Shown: positions 1 to 10,709 of the stretch, piece by piece
Position numbering within the stretch: position 1 is the stretch's first letter
Layout: each line of letters opens with the position of its first letter
Assembly: GCA_028456385.1 (NCBI GenBank)
Contig: JALNQF010000135.1
Coordinates: 1 to 64,000 of the forward strand
DNA: 64,000 bases
Direction: 5' to 3'
From: Ophiosphaerella korrae
Lineage: Eukaryota > Ascomycota > Dothideomycetes > Pleosporales > Phaeosphaeriaceae
The notes under the pieces: model-generated
Databases searched by the model: none
Told to the model about the DNA's origin: nothing
What the model saw: the letters and a program-made list of their open reading frames with translations, nothing else
Position numbers and translations under genes: made by a program

Positions 1-74
<74 letters not shown>
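1..74. repeat. 74-bp poly-G run at the window edge
   Basis: The first 74 bases are all G with no interruption. A natural G74 tract in a fungal genome would be extraordinary. The usual cause is the poly-G artefact of two-colour short-read sequencing (no signal is read as G) carried into a contig end. I read it as an assembly edge rather than biology. Confidence 0.9.
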
Positions 75-235
75 CGTGTGAAGGCGAGATGTTGTGTTGT
101 TAACATGACAAGCAAACGGCCCACGGCAGCCTATGCAACCAAACAAGCATTGGCACTAAAATTGAATTGAAGCAGATTTGTGTATTTTCGATCCCGATAA
201 ACTGACAGCACTAAGATCATGGGCAAGGTGGAGCA

Positions 236-688
236 CTAGTGATACAGTGTCAACCTTGTAGCTCGCCTATAATTTGTCCTATGGCAACATCCACTCCCAT
301 GACACCTGTGTCGATCTTCTTCTCTGTGCCTCGATCTACTGCTATCCCTTGAGCAGTTATTTTTATCCCTAGAATTGCTATCATGCCTTGGGTGGCAATC
401 ATGTCGCGGTTGTCCATCATGACGCGGGTGTCCATGACGCGGGTGTCCATGCCGCGGGTGGCTATCATCCTGCGGGCGGAATCCATGCTGCGGCCGGCCA
501 TCATGTCTCGCCTCTCTGTTGCTCCCCCGGTTCATATGGTCCCTATGATCTCCCAACTCCCTAAAATCATTCATTGTCATCGACCCCACCCTCAACTCGA
601 CAAGCCTCAACAAGCTCAACAAAGCTTCCTTCCGCGTGTAGCCGAGCTTTGGCCTAAGATAAAGAGTCTTTTCATTATTTCTACTCAT
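236..688 (-). CDS. Hypothetical 150-aa His/Arg/Asp-rich repeat protein
   Basis: Open frame from ATG at 688 to TAG at 236, giving 150 residues. The first ~45 residues look ordinary. Residues ~55 to 105 carry a degenerate tandem motif of the form HPRHG/HPRHD, encoded by a GC-rich minisatellite at roughly 400 to 500. The C-terminal third is Arg/Asp/His-rich with scattered Cys. No signal peptide, membrane segment or known domain is visible. The repeat leaves other frames open over the same DNA, so the frame cannot be chosen by codon pattern alone. It could be a real low-complexity protein, the 3' end of a longer gene, or a chance frame. Confidence 0.35.
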   Translation of the reverse strand: MSRNNEKTLYLRPKLGYTRKEALLSLLRLVELRVGSMTMNDFRELGDHRDHMNRGSNREARHDGRPQHGFRPQDDSHPRHGHPRHGHPRHDGQPRHDCHPRHDSNSRDKNNCSRDSSRSRHREEDRHRCHGSGCCHRTNYRRATRLTLYH

Positions 689-1425
689 GCTATAGAGCGA
701 GGCGCAGAATCTAGGCCCATCATCATCATCTGGATTGACAGAGCCTATGGTGCAAAGAGCCTTTCTTGTCGGTATAAGAATCTCGGCTTGAGCTATGTCA
801 AGTCAGTACATCTCGTGCTCTCCGCGTGAAGCAGTAAGACATACTTTCGATTTGTTTCTTGAGAAACGAAATCTCCGCTTCCCTCTCGCCCCGCAGATTT
901 GGGGTCGTTCTCCACGCGTCCCACAGATAATAGCGAAGAATTGAGTAGGTTTCCATACAGGTAGTGTACAAAGTGTGGTGATGAGCGGGCATGATGCATG
1001 AGGGCAACGATATTTATACCAAAAAAAAAAAAAAAAAGGCGTTATTAGATGGGAAGTTGCCTACGTCAGTCACGCTAGCCCTTGTTTGCTTGCAATTAGT
1101 GAACTATTTTGGTTCCACTTGACAAGCTACCAACTTACAGGATCATGTAACAAAAAGGTCGCCGTGGGACTTGGTTCCAAGGTAGGGTTACTTCGCTCAG
1201 TCTTGCGTAACGAGCTGGTGTAAGGACTCACACGCGGATGGATCGAATCAGAAGAACGTATCTCTCATTCAACGCAATCGATACTGTCTAAAACACGCTA
1301 CGCGCCCGCTGTCCTGGCTACCAAACCTCGGCCAACTCACAACTGGCGCCTGGCAGTTGACTTTTGACAACTGTCACCTGTTCAACTTTTGGTTCACCCA
1401 ATCCCGCCGCTTTGCATCCCGCAGT
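689..1425. other. Intergenic, no gene seen
   Basis: About 740 bases between two minus-strand genes. It holds an A17 run at 1021-1037 and short overlapping frames without protein character. It probably contains the promoter of the His/Arg repeat ORF and the 3' end of the gene at 1426-2268. Confidence 0.5.
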
Positions 1426-2268
1426 CTATTTCTCACCCCACCTTGTCCTCTTTGATGAAACTTTCTCCTTGCTTTCATCTCGTCCATCGCCTGGCTTCCT
1501 CTTGGGAGAGGGCGACTCAGATTGCGATACATCTTCGCTGTCGTCGGAGTCACCTAGCTCAGTTAGGGCAGCGTCCCTTTCCCGGAGATGGTGGACTTGC
1601 TCACGCATAGCGGCATGGAGAGCAGGGTATCGCGGCGATTTCTGTGACCTGAGTCCTTTGTAGCCCGGCTTGTTTGGCTGTTCCTGCAGTGCTAGTGGAG
1701 CATTTAGCCTTGTCTTGCGTAGCTTAGCTTGTTCTGCTTCGGCAGGAGTGTGGCTTGTTCGATTCTCTGGCAGATTTTCCTTTCGATTTGGAAGGTTCAC
1801 GTCTGTTTTATTGACAGACCTCCCACCAACAAGGTTGTGTTCGACCGCGTCTCGTGGCTTAGCCTTGACCTGTGGTGGGGCTTCGAGCAGATGGAGCTGG
1901 AGTTCCAATCTTTGCTCAATGCTTCTCAGTAGCTGGTTGAGTACCTCTTCTCTCGTTTCGCCTACATATGGGCCCATGAATATTCGCCCCTTTGGCGACT
2001 CTTGATCGCCCCCTTCATTGTTTCTGGCGCTTACAAGCGCAGCTCGAAACCTGAAAAAGCCGCCAGCAGGATACTGTTGTTGTGTGATGTGGATTTGAAA
2101 TGGTCCAAAGGTGGAATCTATGGATTTGACGAGCTCGGAGATGAGATGGAGGGTGTGTACATCTGCGCTTGTGGCGGGCGGCGCAGCGCGGAGAGTCTCT
2201 CTGGTAACGGCCCTAGTAACAGGAGGATATCTCGTGGGAAAAACTTTGGGAGCACGTTTAGGAGGCAT
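1426..2268 (-). CDS. Hypothetical protein, probably nuclear, 280 aa
   Basis: Single open frame starting at ATG 2268 (MPPKRAPKVF). The frame continues upstream only through a TTG, so this ATG is the likely start. Residues ~40 to 125 look folded, with the stretch GRIFMGPYVGETREEVL followed by an amphipathic helix (LLRSIEQRLELQLHLL). From ~130 on the chain is charged and probably disordered. It ends in an acidic Ser/Asp tract and basic clusters (PSPKRKPGD, SSKRTRW) that resemble nuclear localisation signals. I do not recognise the family. It is divergent from the small gene at 2556, with 287 bp between the two starts. Confidence 0.7.
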   Translation of the reverse strand: MPPKRAPKVFPTRYPPVTRAVTRETLRAAPPATSADVHTLHLISELVKSIDSTFGPFQIHITQQQYPAGGFFRFRAALVSARNNEGGDQESPKGRIFMGPYVGETREEVLNQLLRSIEQRLELQLHLLEAPPQVKAKPRDAVEHNLVGGRSVNKTDVNLPNRKENLPENRTSHTPAEAEQAKLRKTRLNAPLALQEQPNKPGYKGLRSQKSPRYPALHAAMREQVHHLRERDAALTELGDSDDSEDVSQSESPSPKRKPGDGRDESKEKVSSKRTRWGEK

Positions 2269-2555
2269 TTCGAAAGATGGATCGGTGGAAGTGAGGCCGG
2301 AAATATGGTGACGAGCACTACGAAAGGTCAAGTAAGTAAATAATCAAGCATGAGCATTCGTAATAGCAAGCAGTTTCCAACAAGCAATCACCAAATGCTT
2401 CCAGAACCCAAACTTCACTCCACTTTGCCATAGCAAACCCTGGCCAGTTATCAGTTATATATCCGCCCGCCCATCCATATCTCCCTCCCCAGCACAACCA
2501 TCTACGAAACGCACTACGCTTTTCTATCCACAAAATCCCCATCGCAACAGCCACC

Positions 2556-2918
2556 ATGACCTCGCCAAACCACATCACCCCCTCGGATAAAGACGCCTAT
2601 ATCTACCTCCACCGTACGTCCCTTTCCTTTCCCCTCCACTCCACTCCACTCCCCAAACTAACCCACCAACCAGACCTCGCAACAAACCACTTCCCCCCCA
2701 CCACCCCCTTCACCATCCGCATCGCATGCATCACCCCATCATCCCACAACCCCACGCCGTCCTACTACAAGGCCTGGGTCGAATCCGAGGACTACATATG
2801 TCGCCCCATGTTCCTCGTTCGCCCTGTTTGGGCGGCGACTAGGGCTGGTGCGCTGGCGTTGGTGGCGGGCGAGGTCGAGCGGTTGGCGGGCGCACGGTTG
2901 GCGAGGGTGGAGAGGTGA
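2556..2918 (+). CDS. Hypothetical small protein, ~100 aa, one intron
   Basis: ATG at 2556 lies in a good start context (gccaccATGa). A 60-bp intron at 2614-2673 has donor GTACGT and acceptor CAG; splicing joins CACC to ACCTCGC and gives YIYLHHLATNHF. The intron is a multiple of three without stops, so an unspliced reading of 120 residues is also possible. The spliced product has ~100 residues, opens MTSPNHITPSDKDAYIYLHH and ends with an Ala/Gly/Arg-rich helix. No signal peptide or known domain is seen. It is divergent from the gene at 1426-2268 and convergent with the palmitoyltransferase gene. Confidence 0.6.
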   Translation: MTSPNHITPSDKDAYIYLHRTSLSFPLHSTPLPKLTHQPDLATNHFPPTTPFTIRIACITPSSHNPTPSYYKAWVESEDYICRPMFLVRPVWAATRAGALALVAGEVERLAGARLARVER

Positions 2919-3171
2919 ATGGGCGGAGGGCGGGGCTCGCTGCTGGGGTTTCTTGCTACGGTGCCACATTGTCGTCTCGTGCATAGCGGCACGAGTCAAA
3001 AACCCATGGTTGTAAATCGCTACATAGCTTATTTCTCCGCTCCACATGATACATATTCACTCCTCCTTTAGAAACCAAATCAAACAACACCGCCCTCCCA
3101 TTCCAAATGATTACCCTCCAAAAAACACCACCCATGCAAAATTTACATATACAGCATTAAAATATAATACC

Positions 3172-5048
3172 TCACGCGCTCCAATCCTGCCACCTGCCTC
3201 CCCTTCCCCGTCCCCGTCCCCTCCCTCTCCCCCTCCCCCTCCCACCCATCTTCTTCCCCCCACCATCCAAAAACGCCTCAGGCACATCATTCCAATTCGC
3301 CGTCCCGCTCTCGCTCTCCTTCCCACCCCTCCTCCCCTTCCCATTCCCATTCCCATTCGCATTCCCTTTCCCTTGCTCCCCCTCCCCACCCTCCTCATCG
3401 TCATCCTCCTCCTCCTCCTCCTCCTCCTCCTCCTCATCCTCACTAATATAACTATACTGGTCAAACCGCCTCCTCTCCAAGTTCTGCATCGGCACATCCC
3501 CATCCGCGTACATGCCGTCGCGGCCCAGAATCTGATCCGCCTTGGACGGACTCCTTCGCCCCTCCAGCGGAGCATGCACGGTGCCAGTTGACGTGGTCAG
3601 ATAGCGCGTATCGCCGTGGCGCAGCGGGGACGCCTGCCACTCTGGACGGCGCTGCGCAGGATGCCATCCATCGCCTGCGCGAACGGGCCGGCGGAACTCG
3701 GCTTCGGTCGGGGAATCGAGCCCCCACCCAGCAGCGCGCTCGCGCTGTTTCTGCGCAGCTTCTTCTTTTTCGCGCTCGCGTTTGATGCGCTCGCGGGCGG
3801 CGAGCCATCTGGGGGAAGGCTCCCAGGCCCAGCCGTCGCCGGTGGTGGTGGGGGTGGGTGCGAACCAGTGGAGCGGAGAGGGGCCAAAGACGTGAGCAAA
3901 GTTGCGCTTCCAGCCAAGGTCGAAGGCGTTGGGGAGGTGTTCGTTGTCGCGCTCGTCGAGGTAGGAGTCGTAGCGTTGTTGGTTTTGTTGGCGTTCGCGC
4001 TGGGAGTACGAGGTGTAGGTTGGGTGGGAGTAGCCGTTGCTCATGGGCGCGGTGGTGGAGGGCACGGGGGAGCGGGAGGGGGTCTCGCCTTCTTCGGGCC
4101 TTGTTACGCCGGGGAGGGCGTTCGCGTGGATCTCGCGTAGTTGGTCGCTGATGCTGAGACGGCCATTGGCCTGGGCGTCGAGGTAGTTGCGGTCGCTCAG
4201 GCTGTGTTTCATGGCCTGTCTTAGTGGCGACATGTATCGCGTCTTTTCTAAACTCTCAATCGTGGTCTGGCCTCTGACGGTAAGCCATAAATGCCAAGCA
4301 GTGAATCCAGTCATTACAAGGCCAATGATGCCGGACAGCACGGCAAGCAGGACGTAGTTGACAGGCATGAAGGATTCGGTGTATTGCCCTTCGCTGAGGA
4401 TTTCGCTCCACACCCACGTCGATGAGGCGGCAAAACAAGTCCAGCAGAAGAAGGTCAGATAGATTAGAAACAAGAGGAAGGCCTTGTAGTTGCGAAGGCC
4501 CACACAGGTGGCCAGCCACGGGCAGTGGTGGTCCATTTTCAGGACGCAGCGCTTGCAGGTGGAGCAGTGGTGAGCGCGGTCGGGCTTCTTGGACTGGCAC
4601 TTGTTGCAGAATCTGACGCCGCCGTCCGAGGCCTTGACGGTGAAGGAGGCGTACTGCGGCAGCCCTTCTTCCTGGGTGGGCAGATGGGAGTAGCCATTGG
4701 TGAGGTTCAGCGGCGAGCCGGGATCGGTGAAGACGGCGGTGGTGTAGCTCCAATTGAGCATGAGGTAGAAGAAGACGCCGAGGGCGGAGGAGAACTTGCC
4801 TATGCACACGTCAGCTGGCGTTTGGCGCGGCGGGAGGGCAGCAGCGCACCTGTCCAGGCATTCTTAGCCGGCACGAAGCCAATGCCGGCCTCGACCCAGA
4901 CGGCCCACGAGGTCAGGCCGTAGACGAAGAACAGCGGAAAGTAGGCAACGGCGCTGCAGCAGTATCGCTCGACCTTTCGCGCCCAGCCGCGGCGGCGCAT
5001 GGTCCGGGAGGGAGACGAAGGGGGAGAGGGCGAGCCGAGCGTGGCCAT
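3172..5048 (-). CDS. PFA3: Palmitoyltransferase of the Pfa3 type (DHHC family)
   Basis: Membrane enzyme that transfers palmitate to protein cysteines; yeast Pfa3 acts at the vacuole on Vac8. Two exons, 5048-4850 and 4799-3172, around a 50-bp intron (GTGCGC..ATAG) give 608 aa. Visible parts: two N-terminal membrane segments (residues ~28-60 and ~72-92), the Cys-rich zinc domain with CNKCQSKKPDRAHHC, the active site DHHCPWLATCVG at ~156, two more membrane segments at ~170-240, and a TTIE motif just after. The C-terminal ~330 residues are variable and disordered, with a run of 11 Glu, a Gly/Asn stretch and a Gly-Arg repeat just before the end. ATG 5048 (MATLGSPSPP) is chosen because sequence further upstream in the frame lacks protein character. 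Family assignment is firm; Pfa3 among fungal DHHC types is likely. Confidence 0.9.
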
Positions 5049-6144
5049 GGTCACGGGCGGAGACGCGTCGCAGGGCGGGGCATGGAGGGGAGGTGGGAGA
5101 GTTTTGGGGAGTTCTAGGGATCCAGGACGGTGGTGAAGATGACGGCAGCAGTGTCGGTCGCAACCGTTCCAGAAGGTTGGCGATGCAGCGCGGCAGAGAC
5201 TTGCAGCACAGGCCGTTTCAGGGCGCAGCCGCAATGCCAGATGGATGGGACAAGAATAGGTACCAGGCGCACGTGCCCAGCAGGTGGACGGCCTTGATGG
5301 GTCTTGGGTCTCTGGTGCTGGACCGACCCTGAGCAGGTGCTTGGACAGGCACCGATTCTCTCTTCTCCTCTCGTCTCCTCTCGTCTCCTCTCGTCTCCTC
5401 TTGTCTCGTCTCCTCTCCTCTCCTCTCTGTTGCCGATTAGGACAGCCCCATGGCCGCCGTCGGTCGTCGGCTCGGTCGCCGTGTTGCCAATAGTCGAGGC
5501 GCGCTGCCAATGCCGCCTTGCCGCTTGGGGGCCTGTCAGCCGTTATCGATAGGCGCCGTCACGTGACGCGCTCCTCTCCCCTAAGACGCCGTCGTCTTCG
5601 TCGGCCACGCACCGCAACAAGGCCATCTTTGGACACACGGCGCAGAAGCGTCGAGTGCATGACCTTGATATCTATATCCATGGCGCGCCAAGTTCTCCCG
5701 TCGTGACAGTCACACAACCCAGTCCTCCCGCAGTGGGGCTGCCGGGAGCCTCTCGTCCACTCCCTGTGCGGCGATCCCAGCTCCCGTCGCAGAACAATTA
5801 AACGTAGCTTGATACAACTGATACACGAGCCGCTGTCCATGCCCCATCCATCCCATCTCATCTGTAACCACTCCACCCTGCGTTCCGCCAGTCAAACATG
5901 GCCGCACTTGAGCCAGATCTGCGTCTCCCCTGCCCAACGACAAACGCCCGCCATTGCCCCAAGCAGCTGTTCCTTCTCTCTTCGTCATGCAGCCCCGTGC
6001 CACCTGCACACCGTCCGTCTCTCTTCATCGAGGCATGCCTTGACTCTCTTTTGACTCTTTTGACTCTTTTGTCTCTTTTGTCTCTTTTGTCTCTCTGTTT
6101 CTGCCTTTCTCTTCGGTTTGCTTCAATACTCTCTTTAGCCTGGC
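5049..6144. promoter_or_regulatory. Divergent promoter region with two pyrimidine tracts
   Basis: About 1.1 kb between the starts of the palmitoyltransferase (minus) and the glycosyltransferase (plus). Two imperfect ~10-bp tandem repeats stand out: CTCGTCTCCT-like at 5357-5428 and TGACTCTTTT/GTCTCTTTT at 6041-6097. The second lies just 5' of the glycosyltransferase ATG and is probably its 5' leader or core promoter, where filamentous fungi commonly carry CT-rich tracts. I see no gene here. Confidence 0.5.
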
Positions 6145-7489
6145 ATGCTTGCGTCCAGAAAGCGGCCTACGCCGCTGCTGATCGCCCTCTCGCTCCTTCT
6201 CGTCATATGCTTCTACCACACCAGCCATGCAGACCACATCTACCACCAGTGGTCCTTTTCTTTTGAGACGCGTCCTGCCACCCTGCCGGCAAACAGTACC
6301 CTGGGCTTCGGCCAAGTCATTGTCGTCTCCAGAGACGGTTCCAAACGCCGACATTCGCTTGTGCAAGCTGCCAATGTCACCAGCATCGACCTCAGCATAC
6401 CGGTCCAGCCCAATTGGACCGAGGGCGATTTGCAGCGCTTCATTGACGGTCAAGGCAACGTTCAGCGAGGCTCAATACTAGCGTGGTTGGGCCACCACAA
6501 CGCCTTGCGCTCGTAAGCGACTCAGCCTCGCCTTGGCTATACACACCAAGTGAGACATGCGCTGACTATCACCCAGCTTCCTCGACTCTGGTGCTGAGAC
6601 TGCCCTGATCCTCGAAGACGACGTCGACTGGGACATCCGTCTCCGCAGCATCCAAATCCCCCTGGCAGCAAACGCAGTCCGCCAGCTCCTGCCCTCCCAG
6701 CATCCATCCCGCCCGTTCTCAAACTTTGCCAGCAACCACACGCCATACTGGGGCGACCATGGCGCCTGGGATCTTCTCTACCTGGGCCACTGCGGCGACT
6801 ACCTCGAGGAAGTCGACAACCACGGCCCCCGCCTAGCCGACAAGGAGTACAATCTCACCGCCATACCACATATCCACTACAACGACTCGACAGTCCCAAC
6901 CCCCTCAGATCTCCATCCCTTCACCCGCACACTGTTCGACAAACTCCAAATCCCCACGCACTCGCGTGTCATCCACCGCTCCAAGTTCCCCTTATGTTCC
7001 TTCGGCTACGCTCTCACCCGCCCCGCCGCCAAACGCCTCCTGGAGGACCTCGCGCCCCCCAAACTCACCGCAAACGGCCCCAGGGCCTTTGACGTTGCCC
7101 TCCTCAATGCCTGCCGTGAAGGTGACTCCACGCCCTCCCCTACCCCCCGTACCACCACCACCCCCACAGGCCTCCGCTGCTGGACCTTGAATTCAGAGCT
7201 CTTTCACCACATGCCAGGCCACAGCCTCGTCGACGAAATTGGCGCCCAGTCTGGTGAGGGCCCGGGCATCCCACCTGTCGATCTCGCCGCCCAGTGGCAG
7301 GTCCGGCACCGCAACGAGACGTCGAATATCGACTGCGGATTTTGGGGCGGTGCTTTTGCGTTTGCCCCGGGTGATGTGCAGCGCTTGCGGTTTTTACAGG
7401 AGCATGTTGGCCGGAGGGGCGAGTGTTTGAAGGAGAAGGCAGAAGGCGGGTGGGAAGGCGGGAGTGCCGAGCAAAGACCGATGGAGTAG
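6145..7489 (+). CDS. Glycosyltransferase family 25 protein (LPS/procollagen galactosyltransferase-like)
   Basis: Predicted type II Golgi/ER glycosyltransferase. ATG at 6145. Intron 1 at 6513-6576 (GTAAGC..CCCAG) rejoins RSFLDSG. A second intron at 7122-7169 (GTGACT..CACAG, 48 bp) is likely because splicing restores REGLRCWT, but it is in frame and stop-free. The product is 410 aa spliced or 426 aa unspliced. A single hydrophobic anchor spans residues ~9-25. The motif GFGQVIVVSRDGSKRR at ~54 and the acidic ALILEDDVDWD at ~132 match the GT25 nucleotide-sugar-binding core. LLYLGHCGDY and KFPLCSFGYALTRPAAKRLL are also typical of fungal members. The acceptor sugar and substrate cannot be told from sequence. 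Confidence 0.8.
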
Positions 7490-9314
7490 GGGGGGGTTTT
7501 TTTTTGGGAGTTTTGGATAGGCGTTGGAGCATATTGTGTAATGAGGTGTTGTGCTTCTTTTCTTGAGCAGCTTTGGTCTGCATATTAGCTGCGCTACAGC
7601 ACCGATAGAGATATGATACCCGGTCTAGTAGATCTAGCAGCAGTTTTGACTCAGATAGTATATAACGTCCGTCCCTGCAAGTCGAGAAACCCCCCGCGTA
7701 GAGAAATACAGGCAATACTCATTCAAAGAAATTGTTGATCCTAGCTAAAATAATACAGTCTCGCATGTCGTGCATAACTAATCGCTTATGTTACGTTGTA
7801 ATTTACTCAGCGAATACTAAAGTCTGTAAGCCGCGCGGCCATTAGGACTGGGGTAGAAAGCTTGTAGCTAGTGCTAAGGCGCCTTATTCCCGGCCAGCTT
7901 AGAATGCGCTTCGCATGTGCGAGCTACGGTTAGCTGGGAATGAATTCTGTAAATTGCAAATTACTTACAGTCTATATACTAAGAAAATTTGGTATAAGAA
8001 AAATCTAGTATAGGTGCTACGAGCATTAGCCCTACCATACTAACCTAACAGGAACGTTATATATATATAGGCACCCCAAGGGTATATAGATAGAAGCCCT
8101 CGTAGTTAAGCTTAGCTTTTACCCAAGCCTAGTACCTACTTGCAATTGTGACCACTTACTACAGCAAAGCTTACTGCTAGTACGCTCGCCTACTACACTA
8201 CTAACCCTTGCCTCTCAATTCTAGCACGCCGCCGCACCTATAAGCACGATGGGGGCCCTCCTGCGGATTCTCCTTAGGAGCTAGTTACCTCGCCCCCTTA
8301 AAATAAGGAAAATCCAGTTCTATCCCAGATCTAGCGACACACCAATTACCCAAACTTTTGAATTGTTCGCTACTACTTGCGAACCATATCTTCGGCGAGT
8401 CACGGCCCTATCGTCCCGCCAACTAGATACTAGGTAATAATACTAGAATAAAATCAGCCTCAATACCCAGCGCAGCAGCTACAAACTCTGCTCACATTGC
8501 CTCAGCAGCTGTGTGCTTCTATCAACGTTGCCACCACTGCTATATAAACTACAACATAGCTCGAGTCCGTGGTCGTACCGGAACTTGCGGGACCGTATTT
8601 CGTTAGCCAGGCTCGGCAATTAGCTTCGAATATAGAAAGAAGTTACCGGCAACGTAGCGCCGACGTTTACTTGTGCAATGGGGGCCTCACCGCATAGCCA
8701 AGACAGGACCAATCGCTAAAACGACATGTGTGCAGTGCTCAAGGTGCGTAGAGGTCGAGGTACGCCCGGTTCTTGACCTGCAGGAACCGGATGTTGGCTA
8801 TTCGCTGCATCCACATTGCGCATTTTTTTGCATTCGGCCCTTGCCTTTCCTTGCTTGACGTTGTTGCTCGGCCTGGTGTAATTGCGCGGCACGGCATCAT
8901 AGCAGATCGTCTAGCCGAAACGCAGTCGGCCCTTTGCATCTCAACAAAAAACCACGGGAATCGCGATTGTAATTTTAGGAAAAGGAGAATGCACGTCGTG
9001 GCAGGGGTCCTAGAGGACTGGTGCGTCGTGGACGTAAGGAGGTAAAAAAGGTAAGAGTATGTTGCCAATCGTGTAAATTAACTAAGAGTTGGTGGTGAAA
9101 ATGCCCAACATCATAATCTGGGTATGTCTAATCCATGCAATGCATCAATCCCTCCCACGCTCCCCCTTCCATGACGTACGCCCGCTATAAAAAAAAACTC
9201 CCACCCCTCCACCCCCTCCCCCCCCCCCAAACGCCGGGAATAAATTACGCTCATGCAGAACGCCCACCACGCACCGCACCGTACCGCGCGCATCCGTTCC
9301 CAGATCCATCTACC
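7490..9314. other. Gene-free stretch with a decayed, RIP-like block
   Basis: 1.8 kb without a supportable gene. From about 7750 to 8660 the DNA turns rich in TA, CTA and TAG, with long TATATA-bearing strings (for example around 8054-8092), as expected of repeat DNA mutated by RIP. No inverted or direct terminal repeats could be paired, so the element class is unknown. From ~8660 to 9060 the composition is more normal and short frames with a few Cys pairs occur, but nothing can be named. Confidence 0.5.
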
Positions 9315-10709
9315 TTAGACATCAAAGTTATCCAACCAATGCCTAACCACGACCCTCCCCTCATCAAACGACTTCTTATCTATGCGCACAATAATCGCCG
9401 CATGCGAGTGGCTGTGGTTATGTATATGCACGGGATGCTTCGTGAAGCCGACGCTATCCAACGCGGCGATCATGGCGAACTGTTCCTTTGTGAGGGCCAA
9501 GGTGGGGAACGCCTGGCCTTTCTCCCCAGCTTCACTAGATGCAGATGAGGCGGGACCCAGGTAGGCTGAGTTCTGCGCGGCGTTGGTCGACTCGAAGATA
9601 TCCTCTGCCTCGCGGCGCACGGCGTTGATCATGTTTCCAAGACGGTACTGCGCGACGTCGACGCCGGCTTTGCCAGACTCGTGGTACCGGATGCGCTGGG
9701 TTGAGCGCACGGATTGGACGGCGGAATTGATGAGGAACAGCGTTGTGCCAATTGGAATGAAAACGGTGAGAAAGGCGACAATGGGGACGTGGCCAAGGAG
9801 TGTTTGCGTGGTATTTGTGATGCGCTGGGTGAGTGCTTTTGGGGCTTCGGGCGGGGCGGGGGACACGGGGTGTGTGCCGTCGAGGATGACGTCGGAGTAG
9901 TTGGGGATGTAGTTCATTTTGATGGAGGCGGGGCGGACGAAGGGGTCGGTGGGGGAGATGGCGGCGGTGTAGTAGGCTACGGTGCGGTCGTTGACGACGT
10001 TGGCGTAAAGGCTGCGGTGCTGGAATTGCGCGAGGCCTTGGATGAAGATGCTGTCTGGGTCGGCGAGTACGGAGAGCAGCGAGCGGCCTGTTTCGCGGAA
10101 CTTGTCGATGCCGAAGAGTTGTCTGCCGCTCATGGAGAGTGTTCGTGCGCCCAGGATGTTCCAGATGTGGCTGCGGTAGCCCCGGAGCGGTGTTCGCACG
10201 CCGAGGTGGGGGGTTGCGAAGGTGGTGAAGTTCTGAATTGTCAGTCGTGTAAGCGGACGGTGGTGCTGCTACGTACCACGGGCTGGATTTTGTCGAAGAT
10301 GCCCCTGCTGTACAACAAGCCAATGGCAAACCGGGAGATGAGGCCACCCAGCGAGTATCCCACGACGCTGATCTTCTTCACGTCGTGTCCTTTCTTCACC
10401 AGCTCGTCCAGCTTCTGCTCAACCTCGCTTGCCACGCGCTCGCCGCCCGTGTCAATGCCATCGTATGTGAAGCTGCCCTGGTTGTGCTTGACTACGAGTA
10501 TTTCCAGCTGGTCTTCGGGAAACCGCTCCCGGAGACTGGTGCTGACGTATTTCAGATGATCAGGATTCCCCCATAGTCTAGACGTGTTAGGATTCTATCA
10601 GAGAGATTAGGCTAAAGCGCAAGGAATGCGCCACGAGAGCGTACCCATGGACAAGAACACAGAGATGGTCTGCTTTGGCTAGAGGGCGAGTAGACGGAGA
10701 GTGAGACAT
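9315..10709 (-). CDS. DUF676 serine lipase (Lpl1/Rog1-like lipid-droplet phospholipase)
   Basis: Three exons, 10709-10645, 10577-10277 and 10232-9315; introns of 67 and 44 bp. They close exactly into 427 aa. The N-terminus reads HLCVLVHGLWGNPDHL, the classic start of DUF676 alpha/beta hydrolases (oxyanion HG). The nucleophile elbow GYSLGG places Ser at ~97, followed by FATPHLGVRTPLRG. A hydrophobic segment in the second half (VPIVAFLTVFIPIGTTLFLI) could anchor the protein to membrane or a lipid droplet, as in yeast Lpl1. The C-terminus is His-rich (HPVHIHNHSHSHAA), which is unusual. Family assignment is strong; the lipid substrate is inferred. The gene is divergent from the Rex3-like gene. 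Confidence 0.88.

Noticed and set aside
9535..10347. 270-codon minus-strand frame
   Set aside because: Shadow of the DUF676 lipase gene; Arg/His/Pro-rich, and it crosses the lipase intron.
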